From Fragum whitleyi (lineage: Eukaryota > Mollusca > Bivalvia > Cardiida > Cardiidae): a DNA stretch of 64,000 bases. The position numbers and the translations under genes were made by a program. The stretch spans positions 26,366,026 to 26,430,025 of the forward strand of contig OX411543.1 of assembly GCA_948146395.1 (NCBI GenBank). Direction: 5' to 3'. Every line of letters begins with the position of its first letter. Within the stretch, counting starts at the first letter, position 1. Positions 12,117-21,620 of the stretch are shown here, piece by piece. The notes beneath the pieces are model-generated. The model had not been told where the DNA came from. It saw only the letters and a program-made list of their open reading frames with translations, and searched no databases.

Positions 12117-12548
12117 TCAAGCGGTAGTTACGATGTTTGATTATTCACCAACGGTCACATCGCAAAAAAGGGGAGCGGACGGAGGGCATTCATCTTTTGT
12201 CACGCTGCACCTTTTGCCTTTATCCTACATATTCTTTGGTGGTCGCCTTCTGAGTGCGTATACATTTCAAAATCTTAGTTACGCCTATGAAAAGAAGGTA
12301 AATTAATCAGTCTAGATTCAGAAAATCAGCTTGAAAAGTTTCGAACATTGCCAGCCAGAACACACTCCAAAATTCATAGGCTTAACTAGGATTTTGAAAT
12401 TTATACGCACTCAGATGGAGGCCAACCTAGAATACATAGGATAATGGAAATACGTGGACTGTGACAAATGACGAGTGTCCCCCGTCCGCTCCCCTAATCT
12501 ATGATTTGAGCGTTGTTGACTAATCAAAACGTCGAAACTACAGCTTGA
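12117..12548. mobile_element. foldback element with ~185-bp arms
   Basis: The left arm (TCAAGCGGTAGTTACGATG, GGGGAGCGGACGGAGGGCA, CTGAGTGCGTATACATTTC, TTACGCCTATGAA) has its inverted counterpart at 12548-12375. The centre contains ATTCAGAAAATCAGCTTGAA, also present in the F4 element just downstream. No coding content; open frames in the arms are by-products. Confidence 0.65.
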
Positions 12549-12759
12549 ATTAAGTTAACATTCTTTATTTTTCATGCTGCTTATCAGTTGAGTGCTAAGA
12601 AATACATAGTCTCAGTTATGTTTATTTATTCTCGTATGATTTATTCTATTTCAATCCTCGGCAAGTCAGTCGAGCATGGATTCGCTAGTAACAACTGCAA
12701 AATGAAATCGAAAGAATACCGTCCAGCTTTATTTGAATTAAAAGAATTAATAAAATAAA

Positions 12760-13013
12760 TGTGACCCGTCACGCGAAAAGGGACCATCTGGGAACTTCGT
12801 ATAATGAATATTCGAAAAAAGAGATCAGATCTAGAACAGGCAAACCAGAGATCGCATTTCAAAAATTATTTCAAAGGAAGGTATATTGATTATCCAAGAT
12901 TCAGAAAATCAATTAAATGTGAAAAGTTTCGGCCCTAGTCTGTATGCGCAGTCTGACAAGTGTCGCCACTTTACGCACTTTCCAAATGGTCCCTTATCGC
13001 GTGACGGGTCACA
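12760..13013. mobile_element. F4 TIR element copy 1 (TGTGACCCGTCAC ends)
   Basis: TGTGACCCGTCACGCGAAAA at the left is matched by TATCGCGTGACGGGTCACA at the right, 254 bp in all. Related copies lie at 26044-26272 and 42501-42642, plus end fragments near 31149 and 39711. Non-coding MITE. Confidence 0.7.
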
Positions 13014-13060
13014 TTAATAAAAACCTGTTCTGTTTCGAGTGTTTATATATAGTTAAGAAC

Positions 13061-13443
13061 TGCGTATTATCCATAATTAATGCCCTGGCAGGGCGGGGCC
13101 AAAATAACGGTTCGTTGCACTTAAGTTTAAGGGAAATCAGCTTTTATCTAAAATAACCTTCTTCGAAAGATAGTCGACATAAATAACTCGTAGATTGGAA
13201 ACCAAATCCTCGTAACTTCAGCTTAATCAAGCTGAAGTTACGAGGTCTTGGTAACCAAACGATGAAATGTGTCCACTCTCTCAAAGCACGTGAATCCTTT
13301 AGTTTTTAGGATACAGCTATTTGCACGCGTTTACGATGATTACCGACTAAAATTTGAAAGAACCCAAAGTATTGAAAAGTAAATTCGCCAAATTACGTCA
13401 CGGTTAAGCCCCGCCCTGCCAGTTCATTAATTACGCAGAATAG
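13061..13443 (-). mobile_element. F3 TIR element copy 1, upstream of gene A
   Basis: The ends TATTATCCATAATTAATGCC...GGCAGGGCGGGG and the inverted CCCCGCCCTGCCAGTTCATT...AGAATA define a ~380-bp element. Its centre (13208-13245) is a perfect palindrome with 17-bp arms, CCTCGTAACTTCAGCTT. An opposite-orientation copy lies at 21732-22094, and the two bracket gene A exon 1. Confidence 0.7.
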
Positions 13444-13728
13444 GCGTGACTAAACCGAAATACTGTGTTGCAATACAAGACGATCCCACTGAAAACCAAC
13501 ACACTAGGCTTTAATTATGCAGGTAGTTTTTTTTTTTTTTTTTTTTAAAATCTACTTGAGACTCTTCGATATGCCTTAGAATAAGGAAAATAAGACAGCT
13601 AAAAATGGAAATACCCCTTTTATCTGTAGCTCTCTTTTTATTATCTTTTTGTATAAATTCTGTCATCAACATTTCAGATAAAATGAAATGTTCAATTTAT
13701 TACCTTGATATTTTTTCTATTTGCACAG

Positions 13729-13806
13729 TAAATGAAGTCGGACGTCTTGTGAAATAGAATTACCCTTAACACAGAACCATCAAGGGTAACACGCCTCACA
13801 CCAAAC
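13729..13806 (+). promoter_or_regulatory. gene A 5' leader with possible 5'UTR splice acceptor and short uORF
   Basis: A pyrimidine-rich tract ending TTTGCACAG at 13728 looks like a splice acceptor, so the leader may begin at 13729 after a 5'UTR intron. An upstream ORF of six codons (ATG 13732, TGA ending 13752) lies before the real ATG at 13807. If transcribed it could dampen translation. No TATA box or transcription start can be assigned. RNA evidence is lacking. Confidence 0.35.
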
Positions 13807-14765
13807 ATGAGGCGGCTTCTTCGTCTGCGATTGAAGTTTTTAACTTTGATCAAAATACTATCATTGATCGTGATTATCTCAGCATTAGGCTACCTTGGTT
13901 ACCAGACATCTCGACCGGTCCATTTTGTATTTGTAAATGAGCATGCTTCCCAGCCGTGTAACCTGCCGGTCCTGGACCCATTCGATCCATCCATACAACA
14001 GTTCTTCTGGAAACCGGAACCAGTGAGTTGCCCGGATTATCCGTCCATTGTTTTCATCGACGAGGATAACGTTCTACATCTTAATCTCGGTGCTTTAGAC
14101 TTTTTCGGAATTCGAAATCCTGCCGAAGTTTTGTGCTCGACAGAATCGGTGTACAGAGAAGAGGACGATTATCATGTTGGATTTAACTTGCCGAGAGATC
14201 TCGAGCTTCCAGCGAAACTCGAGGCTGATTTTAATAGAGTGACTTGTAAAAGTCGTGGAGGAATGGTGCTGTTTCAAAACGTTATTGCCGGAATTGGTTC
14301 AAAACCTCAACACGCAGAAAATCCAATCGGGGAAGAATCCGAGGATCAGCTTAGTGTCATAATGTTCGGATTAGATTCTGTTTCACGTTCGGCATCCGTC
14401 AGGTACTTGCCGAAAACGCTCGAAGTTCTACAAAAACTAGGATCGTACGATTTCCGGGGAGTGATGAAAAACGGTGACAATACCATTCCAAACATAATTG
14501 CTCAACTCAGTGGCTTGCAACTTTGGAAAGACAGTGAGACCAAAGGATTTGAAGGAAAGCACTTTGACTATTTTCCTATGTTGTGGAAGAATTTCTCTGT
14601 GAAACAATACGTGACCCTTTTCAGTGAGGACCTTCCCTGGATGGGTATGTTCAATAATGGATATAAGGGATATAGAAAACAACCAACTGACCACTACATG
14701 AGACCCTTTTGGTTGGCACTTGGAAAGGAGGAGAAGGTTCGGTATCATTTAAGTAATGTGTTCAA
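13807..14765 (+). CDS. DUF229 family protein, gene A, coding exon 1
   Basis: Encodes residues 1 to 319 plus two bases of codon 320. The N-terminus is basic (MRRLLRLRLK), followed by one hydrophobic segment at about residues 11-32 with no cleavage site apparent, so I predict a type II membrane protein with its bulk in the Golgi/ER lumen or outside the cell. Family hallmarks are CNLPVLDPFD (51-60), FGLDSVSRSA (187-196), KNGDNTIPN (221-229) and PTDHYMRPFW (293-302). By analogy with alkaline-phosphatase-fold enzymes (NPP, PIG-N and LtaS types), D190 is a likely metal ligand and T226 the likely nucleophile. The ATG has A at -3. The exon ends TTCAA with donor GTAAGT at 14766, and reading on hits a stop at once. 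The frame is intact. Substrate unknown. It is paralogous to gene B, which converges on it from the other strand. Confidence 0.9.
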
Positions 14766-15550
14766 GTAAGTGAAATAGCATTGCAAAGTCTACGAATTTC
14801 AAACGAATTTTGGACGGACTGTTCTCAAGAATTCCTAGGCATTTAAAGAAATTTAGCTTATTTGAATGTATGACCTAACAAAAATTTGTTTTCATATTTG
14901 ATAGGCCATACATTCAGATACACAAAACTTTCTTTAATATGTTTAAGAAGACTCAAAGTAGTCCAACCGTAATGAAAAATGTTAAAATTGGCATTACTCG
15001 TATTTTCTCGGATATTATTTGTCTTAATTAATTTGGTAGGAGAATTAAATGACGCAGTAAGTTCGTCAATTATGCCGTAATTGCTGTGCTTTAATGTCGT
15101 AAGTACTTTAATGTCTTTAGTCCTGAACTTAATTTGCTGATAGCGCCAGAAGCCAACAAAAACTGCGTATTGCATAAGTTGCTAAATTTTGGTCCACCGG
15201 CGACTATAGAATTGTTAGATTGGTTAGAAAAAATAAAGACCTTCAAAATGCCCAAGACGTACGCTGTAATTCCCTTTCCGGTTCTACCAATAAATATCCC
15301 CGTCATATTATCTCTGTTATATTACTTCCTTTGTGAGAGTATCATTGATTTCAGTTCATTAAGGTCCCCACTATGTCTAATTCGGATTATGTTGGAATTC
15401 AAACAAGTAATTGTAAAAATGTAATCCGCTTGACATTACAAGTCGGATAAAAGGGATTAATGCAAGTCCCTGTGTATAAGTGTACCTTTATTTTGGCATA
15501 TTTAAAAAAAAAGATCATTGACTATGGCATTAGATGAATTATAGTGTCCT

Positions 15551-15661
15551 TCGTTTAGGATCACAAAGCGATGCACCTAGTTTTTCAATTATACCCCGCT
15601 TTGCACGTGGGGTATATTTGGAAAATTGTTTGTACTGTTTTGTCATCATGAACGCAGGGGC
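15551..15661. mobile_element. P1 palindromic MITE copy
   Basis: A half-decayed left arm (TTAGGATCACAAAGCG) precedes the conserved centre TTATACCCCGCTTTGCACG and right arm TTTGTCATCATGAACGCAGG. Confidence 0.55.
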
Positions 15662-15941
15662 GGTGTGCAAACAAGACAAATAATATCGTTAATCTAGAAT
15701 TAGTATCTTTGTGAAATTAACACTTATTTCGATCAAAACCATTATTAATGATTCACTAAGCGCTCCATTCATTTGAAACATGGACTCTAAACATTAAAAA
15801 AAACCGTACGCTCAAATATCACTGAAAAAGTTCAAATCGCCCCGAAAAAATCTGTTTTATTATTGACTTGCTTGAATCTGGATGCGTCAGATTGGTTCAC
15901 AGAGATGTAGAAAGCTATTTATATAGACCGTTATTGTATTT

Positions 15942-17815
15942 TAAGCTCCACTGGCTGAAAGCCACTGGGGCTATTGTCATGGCGTTGTGTCCGTCGTGCG
16001 TCTGTCCGTCCGTGCGTGCGTGCGGTCGTAATCTTTTTCTTTAAAAATCTTCTCAGAAACTACTTGATGGATTTCAACCAAACTTCACAGGAATGATCCT
16101 TGGGTGACCCTCTTTCAAAGTTGTTCAAGAAATTTTGATCCAATGAAAAACATGGATTTAATGAGCGTGGCTAATTTCCAAATATGGTAAAAAGTGAGTT
16201 TTCTCAGATTCTAATTGATGGATACCAATTAAATTTTACATGAATGATCCTTTGGTGACCCTTTATCAGTCTACAAAAAATTATTGTGATCAGATGAAAA
16301 ATATATATTTTATGGGCGGAGGTCATTTCTCTATATATTATATAGTGGAAACTATGAAAATCATTTTCTCAGAATGTAAGTGATGGATATCAACCAAATT
16401 TCACTGGAATTATTCTTGAGTGATCTTTATCAGTCTACCAAATATTTTTGCAAGCGGATGAAAAATACATATTTTATGGGCAGAGCTCACTTCTCTACGA
16501 GGGATGTTCAATTTTTATCCGGATTATGTAAATAAATCATCATTGATTTATCGCTATGTGAAAAAAGTATACTCATATTAACAGGACACTATATTTGCAC
16601 AAACTTGCCAAATTCTGAAACATTTGAACGATGTATATTAATTTCACACACAAACAAAAATACATGGGTATTATGTGGCGGCGCACAGTATATGACGCTA
16701 GCGATGTTGTCGAAAATCGAGAAATTTGATGGTTAATTAAGCTAGTCAGGGCTTGTTATTCATGGAAGAAGGATAAATTCAGTGTTCCTGAAATTAAGCT
16801 GTGCTTTTATGAGTTGCATAGAGGTAAAATCGATTGGTTCAAAACAAAAGTTCTCAGAAAGGAGCGCCTTAGAAAATCACCTATATCTTCTAGAGACTCG
16901 GCAATTGACGTCCCTACAGTTGCTTGGACAAGTTTCTCTCTGTCCGTGCTTCCTCTTATCTCTCGGGAAATGGAAGCGTCTTCACCGATGAAAATGAAGC
17001 ATTTGGAAGAATGAACCATTCCCTTGCAGCGTGACGTGTATTTGATTTATGTCTTTAGGTATTTTTTGTAGATTTCGAATAGAATAATTAAAAATCAAAA
17101 TCCCGAGCATTCAGTTGACGTCGTCTAGAACGTTCCGAAACGCTTACCCCGCTTCATTTCAAACGAATCTTTACGAAAAATTCTACGGTCTAATGACTTC
17201 AAATTAAGACAAGGCATTTGTAATACTTATTCCAGCAACTCAATAAATTTTCAAGGTTTTCAACAGTTAGAAAAGAAAGAATATTTTCAAACGAAGAACA
17301 AACCTTTGGATTATTTTATCTGCTGCGCCGGGTACTCGTTTCCATGGCATTTTATATGGCAGATGCGCGAGCGCTATGTACGATAATAAACGGATTTTAC
17401 AAAACCATATGTTGATTGAATTCCGACAGCGAATGATACCAAATTTAGTTTGATTGCTTCAAAAATAAAATTTTGCGAGGCAAAATCCGGTTAATTTTTG
17501 AACAACCCTCGTATGTGTTATATAGTGGAAACTTTGAAAATCATTTTCTCAGAATGTAACTGATGGATATCAATCTTCATTAGTATGATCCTTGGGTGAT
17601 CCATTGTAATGCAGCCAAAAATTATTGTCATTGTATGAAAAATATGTCTTTTAAGGGCGTAGGTCATTTCTCTATATGTTATAATAGTGGAAACTTTGAA
17701 AATCATTTCAACATCAGTAGAACACAAAATATCTAAAAATATAGTCAAAACTTAGATTTGCTATTACAAGAAATTCAAGCCTCTTGAGCGACTCAAGCCA
17801 TTCATGGCTTACTAG
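15942..17815 (+). mobile_element. HINE-like element, divergent left end, interrupted
   Basis: AGCTCCACTGGCTGAAAGCC begins it, followed by a GTCCGTCCGTGCGTGCGTGC microsatellite and core units with TGATGGATATCAACCAAAT. The right end is GCCATTCATGGCTTACTAG. An insertion at 16498-17511 separates two core units. It replaces nothing in M1. Confidence 0.6.
16498..17511. mobile_element. mariner-like TIR element with TA target duplication
   Basis: The ends CGAGGGATGTTCAATTTTTA and (inverted) CGAGGGTTGTTCAAAAATTA are imperfect TIRs continuing to CCGG. TA flanks both sides (16496-16497, 17512-17513). The uninterrupted core units nearby read TTCTCTATATATTATATAGT, proving TA was duplicated. At 1,014 bp it is slightly short for a full mariner, and no readable transposase was found on either strand, so it is probably dead or non-autonomous. 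Confidence 0.7.
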
Positions 17816-18156
17816 TTTTAAAGAGGGCAACGAATATTGCTAAAATTAGCGATTTTGTGTTACTCCTACCTTTATTTCATTCAAAACTCGTTCCCCTTAC
17901 TTATTTAATTTCATTCCGAAATCGTTAAAAAAGTTCATTTGTCAATTTTCGATGTTTTTAACTGTTAGTCAATGCTTTGATTTGAATGTGAGCCAGTGCG
18001 TTACATTTCCAACAATTTCACAATTGGGTGATGGTAAGACTCGATCAGCCTGTGCAGCTGCACAGTCTGACCAGAGTTTTCACTCTGCGCTATGTTGGTA
18101 GATATGGCCTTAATGCCTCTTCAGGTTGTCAGCATGTGTTTTTATTGCATTTTGTC

Positions 18157-18462
18157 GTTTTATCTTATAACTATACAAATATTCATGTGATATCCCATAT
18201 GTTATTTTTTATGATATCACATAGTTATTTTTAGAACAATGATATAATGCGGTTAATTTTAGAAACTTGCATTTCTGTTAGAAACATCGACGAACAGAAG
18301 ACAAATAGAGGTTATAAGATAAATATAATACGTACTTAGTGTTTTGTATGAAAAAATATCTAACTCGGTTGTGAGAACTGGTAATTGTCGAGGCTCCAAT
18401 TCTCAATCCCCCAAACCTAGTTAGATATTTTTTTCATACTCTAGTTACGTATTATATATATC
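18157..18462. mobile_element. P2 hairpin element copy 1
   Basis: The left outer arm (GTTTTATCTTATAACTATAC, a GATATCACATAG hairpin, ATAGAGGTTATAAGATAAAT) leads into a core hairpin TATCTAACTCGGTTGTGAGA around GTCGAGGCTCCAATTC. The outer right arm is missing. Other copies are near 32.6, 35.3, 50.3 and 63.2 kb. Confidence 0.65.
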
Positions 18463-18693
18463 TATGCTGCCCAACGTCTGTATATCATGCATATATGAAA
18501 TTGTTGGAAATGTCACACACAGGCTCATATTATTGTCATAGATATTGATCGTTTATTTGGACGCTTTAGTCAACGATTCTGTCTGTGCATCTATTCCCCA
18601 TACTTGAAACTCTGAAACTTGAACATATATGAATACTCAACACACGATCTTTAGGACATTCGAATTTAAAATGTATAATTACTAAATTGCTTG

Positions 18694-19230
18694 TTAAAAG
18701 CTCATCTCAAGCTGGGCTTTTCTGATGTATCAATGTCCGTCGCCATTCGTTCTGTCCGTTTACAGTTTTAAAGATAATCTCCCCAAAAAACAAACCATCA
18801 GATTTTAATAAAGAGAAAAAGGCGCGTGTCAATTGTAATCACCAATGGCCGAATCACGGGAAAATTGGCCTTTTTCGTGTTTGACCCGTAAAGCAGGATT
18901 TGGACCCCCTAATATCTAATAATATCTTATTTTGACCCCCAGAAATTTCTTCCAAGGGGGTCATTGTGACCCTCTTATGAGGAATTTCTAAGAGTAAAAA
19001 CCATTTAAGTTGCATCGGATATTGTATCTAAAAATTTACAAATCATTTGCTTACTTCATATCTTTAAAAGAAAAGGTCAGATGACTCTTAAACTTTTAAA
19101 ATTCTTACCCTTGGTTAACCCTCTGTTGTTGTTTGACCCCTTTAAATCATGTTTTGACCCGCCTGAATTTAATGGTTAAGGGGTCAATGACTCCCTAATA
19201 ACAAACACTAACTCGGGCCCTGAATATGAT
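18694..19230 (+). repeat. degenerate HINE-like repeat
   Basis: AGCTCATCTCAAGCTGGGC and a GTCCGTCGCCATTCG stretch look like a HINE left end. The core is G+T poor with repeated TTTGACCCC motifs and ends in GGGCCCTGAATATGATT. The tail resembles 37890-38275. Confidence 0.45.
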
Positions 19231-19841
19231 TGAGTCTATATTCGGTGGGGGATAATGATAAGAATTTTCGGAGAAAATACAATAGAAATCCTAAATATAA
19301 ACTAAATTAAAATGTAGTAATCACGCATTTTTTTTTCGCAATTTTGTTACTTATCTTAAGAATATGCAGTTATTATTACTATAGAATTAAGACTTAAAAC
19401 ATTACATTGGAGTAAAATCTCTGTTTATCAGGAAAAAGTCTCTTTAACTCGGATCTAGCTGAGCGAATCTCCTTAATATTGATTCCCGATTCTCCTAGTG
19501 ACCCCTTTTTGTCCTTGCTGAAATCTCAATCAATTATTCATGATATAGACATAGACATAATGACAGGTTAGCGCGTAATTGTTGTAACTGCCTATTTGTT
19601 TATAGACAGTTACAACTTTTTCGTCCTTATCCATCAATGTATTAAGTCAAAATCACCGAATCAAAGCCGTTCTTCCGGTAGACGTATGTCATGTCTAGAT
19701 TGAATAAGGCTGTCTTACTTTTCAAACTAACCTTTATTCGCTTTGTATCACTGGCATATTCGTCAGTTTGTTTCATTACTTCTTAAATTCCCCCAATCGT
19801 TTGATCGTGTACAAATTGCTAAATGACCTGTCTGTTTATCG

Positions 19842-21525
19842 CCGTACAGTTCAGAACATCGTGAAATTGACAAGATTAATGATTTTGGAATGAAATTGAA
19901 GGAGTGCGTGGGACGAATTTTCAGTGAAATTCAAGGCAGGTAACCAATATCGCTAATTTTGTTCATAATGAACAGAATTGGCGATATTAATTACCTCCCT
20001 TTAATAAAATATTTAAACAGGTTCTATAATTAGTTTCCTATCTCTTCAAGGACAAATCAGACGCTTAAAATGTCAATTATGTAAGTGAAGTCGCGATTTG
20101 GTTCTTCCTTTTTTTATTAGCTCACCTGAGCACAAAGTGCTCAAGGTGAGCTATTGGGATCGTAGAATGTCCGTCGTCCGTCGTCAGTCGTGCGTCGTCC
20201 GTCGTCCGTCGTGCGTCGTCCACAATTTCTTTAAACATCTTCTCCTCCTAAACCAGTGGGCCAATCTTCATGAAACTTGGCAGGGATGTTCCTTGGGTCA
20301 AGCTCTACCAAAGTTGTTCAAATAAATGTAATCCACCCTTTACTTTCCCTTTACCCTTAACAAATAGGGTGAACATATGTAAATCTTGAAAAATCTTCTT
20401 CTCTGAAACCAGAAGGCAGAAAGCTTTCATATTCGGTATGTAGCATCATCTAGTGGACCTCTACCAAGTTTGTTCATATCAACCCCTGGGGTCATGTTTG
20501 GGCTTTCCCCGGGCCCAACCCTTTTTACATAGAATCAAAGAGCAAAAATCTTTAAAAATCTTCTTCTCTGTAACCAGATGGCAGACAGCTTTAATATTTG
20601 GTGTGTAGCATCACCTAGTGAACCTCTACCAAGTTTGTTCATATCAAGACCCTTGGGTCATATTTGGGCTTTGCACGGGTGCATCCCTTTATCTCTTATG
20701 AGCACGAAGGGTAAAAAAATGAAAATCTTCAAAAATCTTCTTCTATGAAACCAGAAGGCAGACAGCTTTCATATTTAGTATGTATCATCATCTAGTGGAC
20801 CTCTACCAAGTTTGTTCATATCAAGACCCTAGGATCATATTTGGGCTCCACCCGGGCGCAACCCTTTGTACAAAGAATCAAAGAGCGAAAATCTTTTTAA
20901 ATCTTCTTTAGTCGAAACCAGAGGGCACACCGCTTTCTTTTTTGGTATTTAGCATCATCTTGTGGGCCCCTACCAAGTTTGTTCATATCAAGACCCTTGG
21001 GTCATATTTGGGCTCCACCCGGGCGCATCCCTTTCAGCTCATCTGAGCACGATGGGTGAAAATGGGAAAACCTTCAAAAATCTTCTTCTCTGAAACCAGA
21101 AGGCAGACAGCTTTCATATTTAGAATGTAGCATCATCTTATGGACCTCTTCCAGTTTGTTCATATCAAGACCATGGGGTCACTTTTGGGGTCCACCCGGG
21201 TGCATCCCTTTTTTACATAGAATCAAAGAGCTAAAAGGCATATCTGTCTAGCTCTTTGCTGAAAATGTTCCATGGTATTGATCTTAGGCAATTTTCTTCT
21301 TTTTGACATCTGCCTATCTAATTAATGTGATGTCCCAGGGTCATAGAGACTCAGGTGAGCGATCTAGGACCATCTTGGTCCTCTTGTTTTGAAGGTAGTT
21401 GTTGATTTTTTTTACCTTTAGTCATTTTGAGCGTTTTTACTGGTTTGAGTCAGTGTTTGGAGTGAATGAACGGAGCGCTGAATGAGCGATTGAGATTTAT
21501 AACAATTTCACGATATAACTAAGCG
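19842..21525 (-). mobile_element. M1 MITE split by a second HINE
   Basis: The reverse-orientation M1 begins TACAGTTCAGAACATCGTG at 19845 with a GGAGTGCGTGGGACGAATTT block and an ATATCGCTAATTTTGTTCAT hairpin, and ends AACAATTTCACGATATAACT near 21520. The HINE at 20120-21388 lies between. M1 and HINE have opposite relative orientation here compared with 6635-8713, so the insertions are independent. Confidence 0.65.
20120..21388 (+). mobile_element. HINE/pearl-like element inside M1
   Basis: AGCTCACCTGAGCACAAAG starts it. A GTCCGTCGTCCGTCGT microsatellite and a tandem core follow (ACCAGAAGGCAG motif at about 20409, 20574, 20751, 20918 and 21096, alternating ~165 and ~177 bp). It ends TCAGGTGAGCGATCTAGG, a GGACCATCTTGGTCC hairpin and TCTTGT. 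Non-autonomous, and the best-preserved copy here. Confidence 0.7.
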
Positions 21526-21620
21526 TCAGTATTTGACATTGGCCGTTTCTCTTGATTAAGAGCTTTCTGTTAGTACAAGTTTCAAGGTCATCAGTCAAGA
21601 TCAAGGTCATTTATCAATAT

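Larger units (their letters stand above)
15690..17967 (+). mobile_element. M1 MITE split by a HINE that itself carries a mariner-like element
   Basis: The left part ends near 15941 (AATTAACACTTATTTCGATC, ATTCACTAAGCGCTCCATTC). The right part resumes at 17816 (AATATTGCTAAAATTAGCG, CATTCCGAAATCG) and closes with GATGTTTTTAACTGTTA. Order of events by nesting: M1, then HINE, then mariner-like. Confidence 0.65.

Noticed and set aside
16807..17019. Opposing ORFs inside the mariner-like element as a transposase
   Set aside because: Neither strand shows a helix-turn-helix or DDD/DDE catalytic motif.
20165..20222. CRISPR-like spaced GTCCGTC repeats
   Set aside because: Simple microsatellite in a HINE left end; no spacers and a eukaryotic context.
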